11,124 bases of DNA. Source: a bacterium (GTDB lineage: Bacteria > SZUA-79 > Acidulodesulfobacterales > Acidulodesulfobacteraceae). Below are positions 1 to 6,094 of the stretch, piece by piece. Where the stretch lies: assembly GCA_021803845.1 (NCBI GenBank), contig JAJZLA010000021.1:1-11124 (forward strand), written 5' to 3'. Made by a program: the position numbers and the translations under genes. The notes beneath the pieces were generated by a model. It searched no databases, had not been told where the DNA came from, and worked only from the letters and a program-made list of their open reading frames with translations. The first letter of the stretch is position 1, and the number at the start of each line of letters is the position of its first letter.

Positions 1-407
1 CTCTTGCCGGAAACGTTCTTATAAGCGTAAAAGACGAAGACAAAAAATATTTAAAAGAACTGGGCATATCTTTAACCGAAGCGGGACTTAATATACTTGC
101 GACGAAAGGAACATCCGAATATTTAGAGGGAATCGGCATTAAAAACTTAAAAATAAACAAAGTGAAAGAAGGGCGCCCCCATATCATAGATGCGCTTAAA
201 AATAAGGAAATATCAATGATAATCAATACGCCGCGGGGACAAAAATCTTTAGAAGATTCTTATGTTATAAGAAGAAGCGCAATAGAGTTTTCACTGCCTT
301 ATTATACGACTATACGGGGGGCGGAAGCTGCGTGCATGGCTATTAAAGCCCTTAAGGAAAATAACATTGCCGTTAAAGCTTTGCAGGATTATTATAAAGG
401 TATATAA
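1..407 (+). CDS. carB: Carbamoyl-phosphate synthase large subunit, C-terminal end (partial)
   Basis: CarB makes carbamoyl phosphate from bicarbonate, ATP and glutamine-derived ammonia in the cytoplasm, for pyrimidine and arginine synthesis. Only the last 134 codons are present (reading frame begins at base 3, stop TAA at 405-407); the synthetase domains lie upstream of the window. The visible part is the C-terminal MGS-like regulatory domain, which in characterised CarB binds allosteric effectors such as UMP and ornithine. Recognisable pieces are LATKGTSEYL near the start, INTPRGQKS, then SYVIRRSAIEFSLPYYTT and a closing helix GAEAACMAIKAL. All are typical of the CarB C-terminus. A GTG at 162 is internal, not a start. 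greA follows closely in the same direction, an arrangement known in several proteobacteria, so co-transcription is likely. Identity is secure; regulation cannot be judged from this fragment. Confidence 0.95.
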   Translation, partial: LAGNVLISVKDEDKKYLKELGISLTEAGLNILATKGTSEYLEGIGIKNLKINKVKEGRPHIIDALKNKEISMIINTPRGQKSLEDSYVIRRSAIEFSLPYYTTIRGAEAACMAIKALKENNIAVKALQDYYKGI

Positions 408-426
408 TAAATATTGAAATTTATAC

Positions 427-434
427 GGGAGGTG
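427..434 (+). promoter_or_regulatory. Shine-Dalgarno site that fixes the greA TTG start
   Basis: GGGAGGTG lies 6 bases before the TTG at 441. An earlier in-frame TTG at 414 would add nine residues but has no such site, and the GreA family normally begins just before the motif seen after 441. The carB stop is at 405-407, so ribosomes finishing carB end close to this site. Confidence 0.85.
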
Positions 435-440
435 ATAATT

Positions 441-926
441 TTGGCAGCCAACGAAAAAGTCTTTTATATAACTAAAGAGGGGCATGAAAATTTAGTTAAG
501 GAGCTGAAAAGACTCAAGTCAGTTGAAAGACCGGCAAATATAAAAGCTATTGAAGAGGCCAGGGCGCACGGAGATCTTTCAGAAAATGCGGAATATCAAT
601 ATGCTAAAGACAAACAGGGCTTTATAAACGGCAAGATTATGGAGATTGAAGACCAGATTGCAAGGGCTCAGGTTATCGACGTATCCAAAATATGCGAAGA
701 AAAGATAGTATTTGGCGCTACCGTTGCTTTGCTCGACCTAAATATGGATAAAGAAGTAAAATATAAGATAGTAGGAGATGCCGAGTCCAATATTAAAGAG
801 GGCAAGATTTCTATCAGCTCGCCTATAGCTAAGGCTTTAATAGGCAAATGCATCGGCGACGAAGCAAAAATTAACGTTCCTAACGGCATTAAAGAGTTTG
901 AAATAATTGACATTAAATACATATAG
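441..926 (+). CDS. greA: Transcription elongation factor GreA
   Basis: GreA binds the secondary channel of RNA polymerase and stimulates cleavage of backtracked RNA, releasing stalled complexes. From the TTG at 441 the protein is 161 residues, close to the usual length of about 158. The N-terminal coiled-coil hairpin (about residues 10-78) carries the family signature, with ERPANIKAIEEARAHGDLSE at about 29-48. The tip residues Asp45 and Glu48 correspond to the acidic pair that places magnesium in the polymerase active site. The rest (about 85-161) is the FKBP-like globular domain. TTG is chosen over the upstream TTG at 414 because GGGAGGTG precedes it at ideal spacing. The gene lies 33 bases after carB, so it is probably read from the carB transcript. 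The last codons also contain the -35 element of the next gene's promoter. Confidence 0.95.
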   Translation: MAANEKVFYITKEGHENLVKELKRLKSVERPANIKAIEEARAHGDLSENAEYQYAKDKQGFINGKIMEIEDQIARAQVIDVSKICEEKIVFGATVALLDLNMDKEVKYKIVGDAESNIKEGKISISSPIAKALIGKCIGDEAKINVPNGIKEFEIIDIKYI

Positions 927-935
927 ATGTATACT
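907..935 (+). promoter_or_regulatory. Sigma70-type promoter for the NifU-like gene, inside the 3' end of greA
   Basis: A perfect -35 TTGACA (907-912) is followed by exactly 17 bases and a -10 TATACT (930-935). The -35 lies in greA codons and the greA stop (924-926) lies in the spacer. Transcription should start near 942, giving a leader of about 74 bases before the ATG at 1016. The match is from the sequence; activity is inferred. Confidence 0.7.
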
Positions 936-1015
936 ATGAATATAGCAAGTTTTAAATAGGCGCATTTTAAACATGCTGGTTAAAGCGAAAAAAAAATAAA
1001 TAAAAGGGAGGATAT

Positions 1016-1246
1016 ATGGCATTAGATAAAGCTGAAGTATCAAAGGTAATAGATGAAATAAGGCCTTCGTTGCAGTATGACGGAGGAGACGTTGAGTTAG
1101 TGACTATACATGACGACGGAACCGTAGATGTAAGACTTAAAGGTGCTTGCGCTCACTGCATGGGCTCAATAATGACCCTGAAAGGCGGAATTGAACGCCT
1201 TCTTAAGGAACGCATTCCGGGTGTTAAAGAAGTTAACGCAGTTTAA
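1016..1246 (+). CDS. NifU-like (C-terminal domain) iron-sulfur scaffold protein
   Basis: This 76-residue protein is a stand-alone NifU C-terminal domain (Nfu type). Such proteins assemble or carry an Fe-S cluster for delivery to apo-proteins in the cytoplasm. The diagnostic feature is the CxxC in GACAHCMGS (Cys45 and Cys48), preceded by the conserved IRPSLQYDGGDVELV and followed by a helix LKGGIERLLKERIPGVKEV. There is no N-terminal IscU-like domain and no central ferredoxin domain, so it is not full-length NifU. It is more likely general Fe-S maintenance than nitrogenase-specific, even though a NifV-like gene lies at the far end of the window. The ATG has a strong but close Shine-Dalgarno (GGGAGG, four bases away). 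It appears to be a single-gene unit, with its own promoter at 907-935 and a terminator at 1286-1311. Confidence 0.92.
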   Translation: MALDKAEVSKVIDEIRPSLQYDGGDVELVTIHDDGTVDVRLKGACAHCMGSIMTLKGGIERLLKERIPGVKEVNAV

Positions 1247-1285
1247 ATATATCCGACGAAGGATAATATAATATAAAGATTTGTT

Positions 1286-1311
1286 AAAAACCCGCCTTTT
1301 GGCGGGTTTTT
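1286..1311. terminator. Bidirectional intrinsic terminator between the NifU-like gene and alr
   Basis: A perfect hairpin has the GC-rich stem CCCGCC/GGCGGG (1291-1296 with 1301-1306) and a TTTT loop. It is flanked by A5 on the left and T5 on the right, so it ends in a U-tract on either strand. It lies 39 bases after the NifU-like stop and 5 bases after the alr stop, so it serves both convergent genes. Confidence 0.93.
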
Positions 1312-1316
1312 AAATT

Positions 1317-2486
1317 TCAAACGTAAATTTTTTTGTTGGATTTTCCAAGATTAAGACATATTTCATATGGAATAGTTTCGGACAGAGAGGCTATTTCTTC
1401 TATTTTTATTTCGTTTAAACCGTCTTTGCCCGTGATTATAACTTCATCGCCGGCTTTAACGTTTTTTATCTCGGAAACGTCCACTATGGTCATATTCATC
1501 GTAACAATACCTATTATAGGCGCAAAAGAGCCGTTTATTAAAAACCGTCCTTTGTTGGATAACAGCCTTGGTATGCCGTTGTCGTAACCAGCGGAAACTA
1601 TTCCTATAGTCATATCGCGGTCAGCTCTGAACGTGTTATTGTAGGATACGAAACTGCCTTTTTTAATATTTTTAATTTGTAAAATTTTAGATTTCAAAGT
1701 CATAAGCTGTTCAAGCTTAATTTCATAAGCTGTTTCATTTTGATTTATACGGTTTATATTATTATTTACATCGTATTTAATTTCTTTGTTTGGATTAAAT
1801 CCGTAAAGTAAAATTCCCGGCCTGACAGCATTTGAGCAGTCGTCTAACAAACTGTCGTTTAAAATAGACGAACTTGCGCTTATGTGTATATATTGTGGGG
1901 TTATTTTATATTTTCCCATAACCGAAAATATTTTTTTAAAATTATTTATTTGATAATTAGTGTATTCCAAGTCGTTTCCGGAAGATAAATGGCTGAACAA
2001 TCCCTCTATATTAAAATATTTTTTATTGTCGATAATAATGCAAACCGCCTGTTCCATCTCCGTTTCGTTCAGTCCAAGCCTGCTCATTCCCGAATCGAAT
2101 TTTAAATGCAAATTTAAAGTTTTATTTATCTTGGAAGATTTAATTTTATCTAATAATTCTTTTAGATAATCTAAGCTATATACGCCTATGCTTAAATTTA
2201 AAGCGTTTGCCGCCTCTAAATTTTCCAAATTAATTCCTTTCAGCATAAGAAGTTTTGCGGCGGACATTTTTTTAAAAATATTTTCGGCTTCTTCAATTAC
2301 TATAATTCCAAAAAAATCTATTCCGTTTTTAAAAAGAGTTTCGGCTACCGGTAAAAGCCCGTGTCCGTAAGCATCTGATTTAATGACGGCGATAATCTTT
2401 TTGTCCTTTAAAGATGTCCGGTTTTTAAGAAAGTTAAGATTATTTACGAGGTTATTAAGATTTATATATAAATAGGTATCTTCCAT
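1317..2486 (-). CDS. alr: Alanine racemase
   Basis: Alr is the PLP-dependent enzyme that interconverts L- and D-alanine, supplying D-alanine for peptidoglycan. The 389-residue protein opens with the barrel-domain start YINLNNLVNNLNFLKN. It carries the PLP lysine in AVIKSDAYGHG (Lys36), the arginine of VRPGILLYG (Arg222), the second catalytic base in FVSYNNTFRA (Tyr282), and AGYDNGIPR and MNMTIVDV of the C-terminal beta domain. An Asn/Lys-rich stretch at about 231-256 lengthens the link between the barrel and the C-terminal domain. The ATG at 2486 fits the family N-terminus and there is no usable later start, yet no Shine-Dalgarno precedes it. A promoter placed to start transcription at the ATG (2493-2521) suggests a leaderless mRNA. 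It is convergent with the NifU-like gene and divergent from tldD. The function is secure. Confidence 0.95.
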   Translation of the reverse strand: MEDTYLYINLNNLVNNLNFLKNRTSLKDKKIIAVIKSDAYGHGLLPVAETLFKNGIDFFGIIVIEEAENIFKKMSAAKLLMLKGINLENLEAANALNLSIGVYSLDYLKELLDKIKSSKINKTLNLHLKFDSGMSRLGLNETEMEQAVCIIIDNKKYFNIEGLFSHLSSGNDLEYTNYQINNFKKIFSVMGKYKITPQYIHISASSSILNDSLLDDCSNAVRPGILLYGFNPNKEIKYDVNNNINRINQNETAYEIKLEQLMTLKSKILQIKNIKKGSFVSYNNTFRADRDMTIGIVSAGYDNGIPRLLSNKGRFLINGSFAPIIGIVTMNMTIVDVSEIKNVKAGDEVIITGKDGLNEIKIEEIASLSETIPYEICLNLGKSNKKIYV

Positions 2487-2492
2487 AGATTT

Positions 2493-2521
2493 ATTGTAAG
2501 TAAAATTTTGCCGAAAGTCAA
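2493..2521 (-). promoter_or_regulatory. Promoter of alr, predicting a leaderless transcript
   Basis: On the minus strand TTGACT (2521-2516) is followed by 17 bases and TACAAT (2498-2493); each hexamer matches the sigma70 consensus at five of six positions. Six bases separate the -10 from the ATG, so the expected +1 falls on or next to the start codon. This agrees with the missing Shine-Dalgarno. The start site is inferred. Confidence 0.6.
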
Positions 2522-2562
2522 TTTTATACGTTATTTAAATGCCGCTTTTTTTATGTTTTTTC

Positions 2563-2591
2563 TTGTCGGGCAAGGTATTTTCTGCTATTAT
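2563..2591 (+). promoter_or_regulatory. Probable promoter of tldD
   Basis: TTGTCG (2563-2568) and TATTAT (2586-2591) are 17 bases apart, with an extended -10 TG at 2583-2584. The predicted start is near 2598, leaving a leader of about 34 bases before the ATG at 2632. The -35 matches only four of six positions, so the call is moderate. It does not overlap the divergent alr promoter. Confidence 0.5.
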
Positions 2592-2631
2592 ATATGTATA
2601 AAATATAATTTCAGCGCGGGGATAAAATAAA

Positions 2632-4065
2632 ATGAACTTAAACTTAGAAGATATTAATTTTAAAGCCGTTATAGCCAATGCACGCATAGGCGCGGACGAT
2701 TTCATAGACGTCTTTATAGAAAATAAAGTTTCCACGGTTTTATCAAATGAAAGTAAAAGGCTTGAAAAAGCAATAAAAGGTTTAATTCAGGGTGCCGGCA
2801 TAAGGTTAATATCCAATAAAAAAACCTATTACGCATATACGAATAATATCGAAGAAATAAACTTATTAAATATCGCCTCTCAGTTAAAAAAAGCGGCTTT
2901 AAGCGATATAAAAAATAGTGAAGGAAACAGTCAAAGTAAAGATATAAACAATGTAGTTTTAAATTTTAACGAAAAAAAGCCAAAAATAGATTTTAATATA
3001 ATAAAAGACGTTACCGAAGTTTCTATAGACGAAAAATTGAATAAAATATCTCCAGTCGTGGGCTACTCTTGGGATTACGATAAAAAAGTCGTACAAGCCA
3101 ATATTACTTATTCCGATTATAAGCAGGATGTCTTAATAATTAATTCGGAAGGCGATTTAGTTAAAGATTACAGGGAAAATTTAGCTTTTTTAGTCAATGT
3201 AGTGGTTTCGGACGGTAAGAAAACCGAGGTCGGTTATGAATCTGCAGGCGGATTTACCGGTTTTGAATTTTTTGACGCAAACGACCCGGCATATATAGCA
3301 AAAAAAGCTTTAGACAGAGCCTTGTCGCAGCTTTCGGCTCCTTTTGCCCCTTCGGGTCCTATGACTGTAGTATTATCAAGCGAAGCTGGCGGAACCATGA
3401 TACATGAGGCAATAGGTCACGGTTTGGAAGCGGATATCGCCGGAAACGGTTTAAGCGTATATTCGGACAAGATAGGCGAACAGGTAGCGTCAAATCTTAT
3501 AACAGTGATAGACGACTCTTCATTGGTCGGAAAAAGAGGTTTTTACAGATTTGACGACGAGGGGACTTGTTCAAGAAAGAATATTCTAGTTCAAGACGGA
3601 GTTTTAAAAAAATATATGTCGGACAGATTATCTTATGTTAAATACGGTTACGAATTAACGGGCAACGGAAGAAGACAGTCTTACGAACATATTCCGATAG
3701 TCAGGATGTCTAATACAATGATTGCGCCGGGTAAAACTAATCCGAAAGATATTATAAAGAGCGTAGAGAACGGATTATTCGTTAAAAAAATGGGAGGCGG
3801 ACAGGTTAATACCGTTACCGGAGATTTCGTTTTCGACGTTATGGAGGGATATATTATTAAAAAAGGTATAGTTCAGGAATCCGTCAGTGGCGCGACTCTG
3901 ATAGGCAACGGTCCCGATATACTGAAAAATATAGACATGGTGGGAAATGACTTGGGTTTCGGTATAGGAACATGCGGTAAAGACGGTCAGGGAGCTCCAG
4001 TAGCGGATGCTCAACCTACATTAAGAATTCCGTCCATTATAGTCGGCGGGAAAAATTCAAAATAA
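2632..4065 (+). CDS. tldD: Metalloprotease TldD
   Basis: TldD is the metal-dependent subunit of the TldD/TldE (PmbA) protease, which degrades unfolded peptides and in other bacteria matures microcins and processes CcdA antitoxin. The 477-residue length is close to E. coli TldD (about 480). The zinc-site motif HEAIGH (258-263) sits in EAGGTMIHEAIGHGLEAD. The third ligand, the conserved cysteine of the C-terminal GTCGKDGQG, is Cys448, followed by APVADAQPTLRIPSIIVGG. The catalytic motif marks this as the TldD side of the pair; TldE/PmbA lacks it. No tldE/pmbA gene is present in the window, so the partner must be elsewhere or absent. The ATG has GGGGAT about nine bases upstream and an extended -10 promoter before that. 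The next gene begins 15 bases after the stop, so the two are probably one transcript. Confidence 0.95.
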   Translation: MNLNLEDINFKAVIANARIGADDFIDVFIENKVSTVLSNESKRLEKAIKGLIQGAGIRLISNKKTYYAYTNNIEEINLLNIASQLKKAALSDIKNSEGNSQSKDINNVVLNFNEKKPKIDFNIIKDVTEVSIDEKLNKISPVVGYSWDYDKKVVQANITYSDYKQDVLIINSEGDLVKDYRENLAFLVNVVVSDGKKTEVGYESAGGFTGFEFFDANDPAYIAKKALDRALSQLSAPFAPSGPMTVVLSSEAGGTMIHEAIGHGLEADIAGNGLSVYSDKIGEQVASNLITVIDDSSLVGKRGFYRFDDEGTCSRKNILVQDGVLKKYMSDRLSYVKYGYELTGNGRRQSYEHIPIVRMSNTMIAPGKTNPKDIIKSVENGLFVKKMGGGQVNTVTGDFVFDVMEGYIIKKGIVQESVSGATLIGNGPDILKNIDMVGNDLGFGIGTCGKDGQGAPVADAQPTLRIPSIIVGGKNSK

Positions 4066-4075
4066 ATAAAGTAAT

Positions 4076-4080
4076 AAAGG
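4076..4080 (+). promoter_or_regulatory. Unusually placed Shine-Dalgarno-like sequence abutting the PBP start
   Basis: AAAGG touches the ATG at 4081 with no spacer, which is too close for normal pairing. In-frame stops just upstream rule out an earlier start, and no standard start codon follows before the membrane segment. Translation may therefore depend on ribosomes arriving from tldD, whose stop is 15 bases away. Confidence 0.4.
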
Positions 4081-5442
4081 ATGGAAAGAATAAAAGACTG
4101 GAAATCATATCAGAAGATCCTTAATAAAAGAAAAAATAAGAAAAATAGGTTTGTTTATTTTGCCAAGTATATAGCGCTGCTAATGCTTGTTAGCGTTTTT
4201 TTATACGGTTTCGTTAAGTTCTATTATTACGGCAGGCATTTTTTTTTAGCAAAGAATAAACCCATGTTTGGAACGGGCATAAGACCCATAAAATTTATTA
4301 AGGCTTCCGCCGTTTTAAAAAAACGGGGATTTAACGGTTTTAGTTCGGGTAATGTAAATTCCCTAAAATCGCTTAAGCGGTATTTTGAGTATCATAATCC
4401 AGTTTTTAAAACGATTAAAAACGGACGATATATTCAAAAAATAGGAGATTATACAGTAGTATATACTGTGGATCCCTCTGTTCAAGAAGCAGCCGAAAAA
4501 GTATTTAAGGAATATGCAGTACCGTACGGAGTGCTTGCGGCCGTGAATCCGGAAACTGGCGCAGTAATGGGCTTTGCTTCATATGCCCATAATAAAAAGA
4601 AATCTGCCGAGATTTCGTCGCTCATAGCATACCCTCCGGGATCAATCGCAAAAATAATTACGGCTTCGGCGGCTATTGAATCTAAAGGTTTTTATCCGGG
4701 ATTAAATATCTGCTTTAACGGCACGCTTTACGGAACCGATAAAACAAATTGGGAGCAAAACATAGTGACGGGTTCTAACGATATATCTTTTAAAGAGGCT
4801 TTTGCTAAATCATGCGACGTAGCTTTCGGGAAAATTGCGGGATATTATGTGGGAAGAAAACTGCTGTCCCAATATTTCGATAAATTTGATTTCAACAAAA
4901 AAATACCTTTTATATTAAATTTGCAAGAAAGCAAGGCGTATATACCCAGAAAATTTTACCAGTTGGAGCTTACCGGCGCCGGTTTTGAAAACGTTAAGAT
5001 AACGCCTATTCAGGCGGCAATGATTGCGGGTACGGTTATAAACGGAGGTAGATTAATAGAACCTTATATAATAAAGGAAATTATGTCAGCATCCGGCAAA
5101 ATTATTTATAAACATAAAGGTATTAAAGTCATAGGCTATCCCATTACCGCTAAAACTGCATATGTGTTAAAGCAGATGATGATAGCAACTGTAACCAGCG
5201 GTATTGCTCATCCTGATTTTTATAATTATAACGGGCAATATATGTTACCAGGCGTTATTGCCGGAGGAAAAACGGGAACTATATCAGGAAATCATCCAAC
5301 AGGTTTATATCAGTGGTTTGCAGGTTTCGGCGAAGCCAATAAAAAGAAGATTGCACTATCGGCTTTAGTCGTTGAAAAGCCAGTTTGGAGAATAGAAGGC
5401 GGAGGCGTTTCTGAAAAAGCCCTATTAGCTTATTTTTACTGA
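4081..5442 (+). CDS. Penicillin-binding protein transpeptidase, single membrane anchor
   Basis: This looks like a D,D-transpeptidase that cross-links peptidoglycan outside the cytoplasmic membrane. The 453-residue protein has a basic N-terminus, one membrane helix at about residues 26-47, and the three active-site motifs in order. These are SxxK in PPGSIAKIITA (Ser188, Lys191), SxD in AKSCDVAFG (Ser244-Asp246) and KTG in GGKTGT (397-399). AAVNPETGAVMGFASY before the first motif is typical of the transpeptidase fold. Only about 130 residues lie between the membrane helix and the catalytic serine, much less than in PBP2 or FtsI, so a full dimerisation (pedestal) domain is not present. SxD instead of SxN occurs in PBP2-type enzymes. 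Which class B PBP it replaces is unclear, so no gene symbol is given. It is probably co-transcribed with tldD; its Shine-Dalgarno is oddly placed. Confidence 0.85.
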   Translation: MERIKDWKSYQKILNKRKNKKNRFVYFAKYIALLMLVSVFLYGFVKFYYYGRHFFLAKNKPMFGTGIRPIKFIKASAVLKKRGFNGFSSGNVNSLKSLKRYFEYHNPVFKTIKNGRYIQKIGDYTVVYTVDPSVQEAAEKVFKEYAVPYGVLAAVNPETGAVMGFASYAHNKKKSAEISSLIAYPPGSIAKIITASAAIESKGFYPGLNICFNGTLYGTDKTNWEQNIVTGSNDISFKEAFAKSCDVAFGKIAGYYVGRKLLSQYFDKFDFNKKIPFILNLQESKAYIPRKFYQLELTGAGFENVKITPIQAAMIAGTVINGGRLIEPYIIKEIMSASGKIIYKHKGIKVIGYPITAKTAYVLKQMMIATVTSGIAHPDFYNYNGQYMLPGVIAGGKTGTISGNHPTGLYQWFAGFGEANKKKIALSALVVEKPVWRIEGGGVSEKALLAYFY

Positions 5443-5553
5443 TATAATATTTATATTTTCATATATAATAAATTTATATTAGGATTTTTATATATATAAT
5501 AATGCGTAATTACTAGCTATGTATAATAAATAAAAATAATATCGGAGGCTGTC
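5443..5553 (+). promoter_or_regulatory. Very AT-rich intergenic region with repeated TATAAT motifs
   Basis: These 111 bases are nearly all A and T. ATATATAATAA occurs twice (5461-5471 and 5492-5502), 31 bases apart, and TATAAT also occurs at 5443 and 5522. None has a good -35 at normal spacing, so a specific promoter cannot be assigned; the copy at 5522-5527 is best placed for the next gene. The region ends with a strong GGAGG (5544-5548), five bases before the ATG at 5554. I see no terminator hairpin. Confidence 0.35.
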
Positions 5554-5961
5554 ATGGCTAAATTTTTCCCGTTTGAATATTTTGAACCGGTTTTCGACCA
5601 TTCGGTCTTCAACATGAAAAGGATACAGAAAGAGCTAAGACTTGCTGAAGATTTAACGGCTATAGATTATGTATCTGTAGTTATTTTAAATATAAAAAAA
5701 TACAACGACGATTTCATAAAAACATTAAGCGGCGTGTTGAGAGACTCCGACGTTGTATCGGTTAAAAACGGTTTTGTTTACCTTTTTCTGCCCGGAACCG
5801 ATTTTGAAGGTTCGATGAATATAATCGGAGATTTTAAAGAATTCTACGAAGATGCTTTTGATTATATTATTTCTTCGACTCTTTTAAAAGATTTAAAAAA
5901 CGTTGCGGACGTTTTATCCGAAATAAACAGGCTTGCAATAGATAAAGGCTGGAGATTATAA
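5554..5961 (+). CDS. Small hypothetical protein resembling a degenerate GGDEF-type domain
   Basis: The function is unknown. The 135-residue soluble protein has no signal peptide or membrane helix. Its middle resembles a shortened diguanylate cyclase (GGDEF) fold. VSVVILNIKKYND (about 40-52) matches the first strand and the acidic-loop position, LSGVLRDSDVVSV (58-70) the following helix and strand, and FVYLFLPGTDFEGS (74-87) the strand after the signature hairpin. Where the GGDEF signature would be, the protein has only KNG, so it cannot be an active cyclase; the resemblance is my inference. It might be a sensor or scaffold derived from such a domain. The start is well supported (ATG with GGAGG five bases upstream). 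It lies between the PBP and comM, in the same direction but with gaps over 100 bases on both sides, so it may be its own unit. Confidence 0.7.
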   Translation: MAKFFPFEYFEPVFDHSVFNMKRIQKELRLAEDLTAIDYVSVVILNIKKYNDDFIKTLSGVLRDSDVVSVKNGFVYLFLPGTDFEGSMNIIGDFKEFYEDAFDYIISSTLLKDLKNVADVLSEINRLAIDKGWRL

Positions 5962-5965
5962 GATA

Positions 5966-6031
5966 TTGTAACGCAATCGTAACAAAAATTTAACCCAATC
6001 GTAACATATTCGTCATAATCCTGAAACAATT
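5966..6031 (+). promoter_or_regulatory. Six tandem 11-bp direct repeats (Pho-box-like activator array) before comM
   Basis: Six units of exactly 11 bases follow one another. Each has a seven-base core and four mostly A/T bases. The cores are TTGTAAC (5966), TCGTAAC (5977), ATTTAAC (5988), TCGTAAC (5999), TCGTCAT (6010) and CTGAAAC (6021). Units 2 and 4 share CAATCGTAACA (5974-5984 and 5996-6006). A heptamer plus four-base spacer is the known layout of PhoB boxes (CTGTCAT in E. coli), and other OmpR/PhoB-family regulators use similar spacing. The last core ends 10 bases before TATAAT at 6038, the position such a box takes when it replaces the -35. The regulator's identity is inferred. Confidence 0.65.
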
Positions 6032-6037
6032 TCTTTT

Positions 6038-6043
6038 TATAAT
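6038..6043 (+). promoter_or_regulatory. -10 element of the comM promoter
   Basis: This is a perfect TATAAT. No TTGACA-like -35 lies 17 bases upstream; that position falls inside the direct-repeat array, as expected for an activator-dependent promoter. The predicted start near 6050 gives a leader of about 45 bases before the ATG at 6095. Confidence 0.6.
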
Positions 6044-6094
6044 AAATAATAACGGATTTTAATTATTTATTAAATTAGAAGAGGTTTAGGTATT

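Noticed and set aside
414..440. Upstream TTG start for greA
   Set aside because: It would add nine residues atypical of GreA; the strong GGGAGGTG sits right before the TTG at 441.
668..922. 84-codon open frame opposite greA
   Set aside because: It is embedded in greA on the other strand with no start signals; greA itself is certain.
962..976. GCATTTTAAACATGC, an imperfect palindrome in the NifU-like leader
   Set aside because: It has only four-base perfect arms and mismatches inside, so it is expected by chance in AT-rich DNA.
5461..5502. ATATATAATAA repeated at a 31-bp interval as a possible operator pair
   Set aside because: The surrounding DNA is low-complexity A/T, where such repeats are common; it is kept only as part of the intergenic description.
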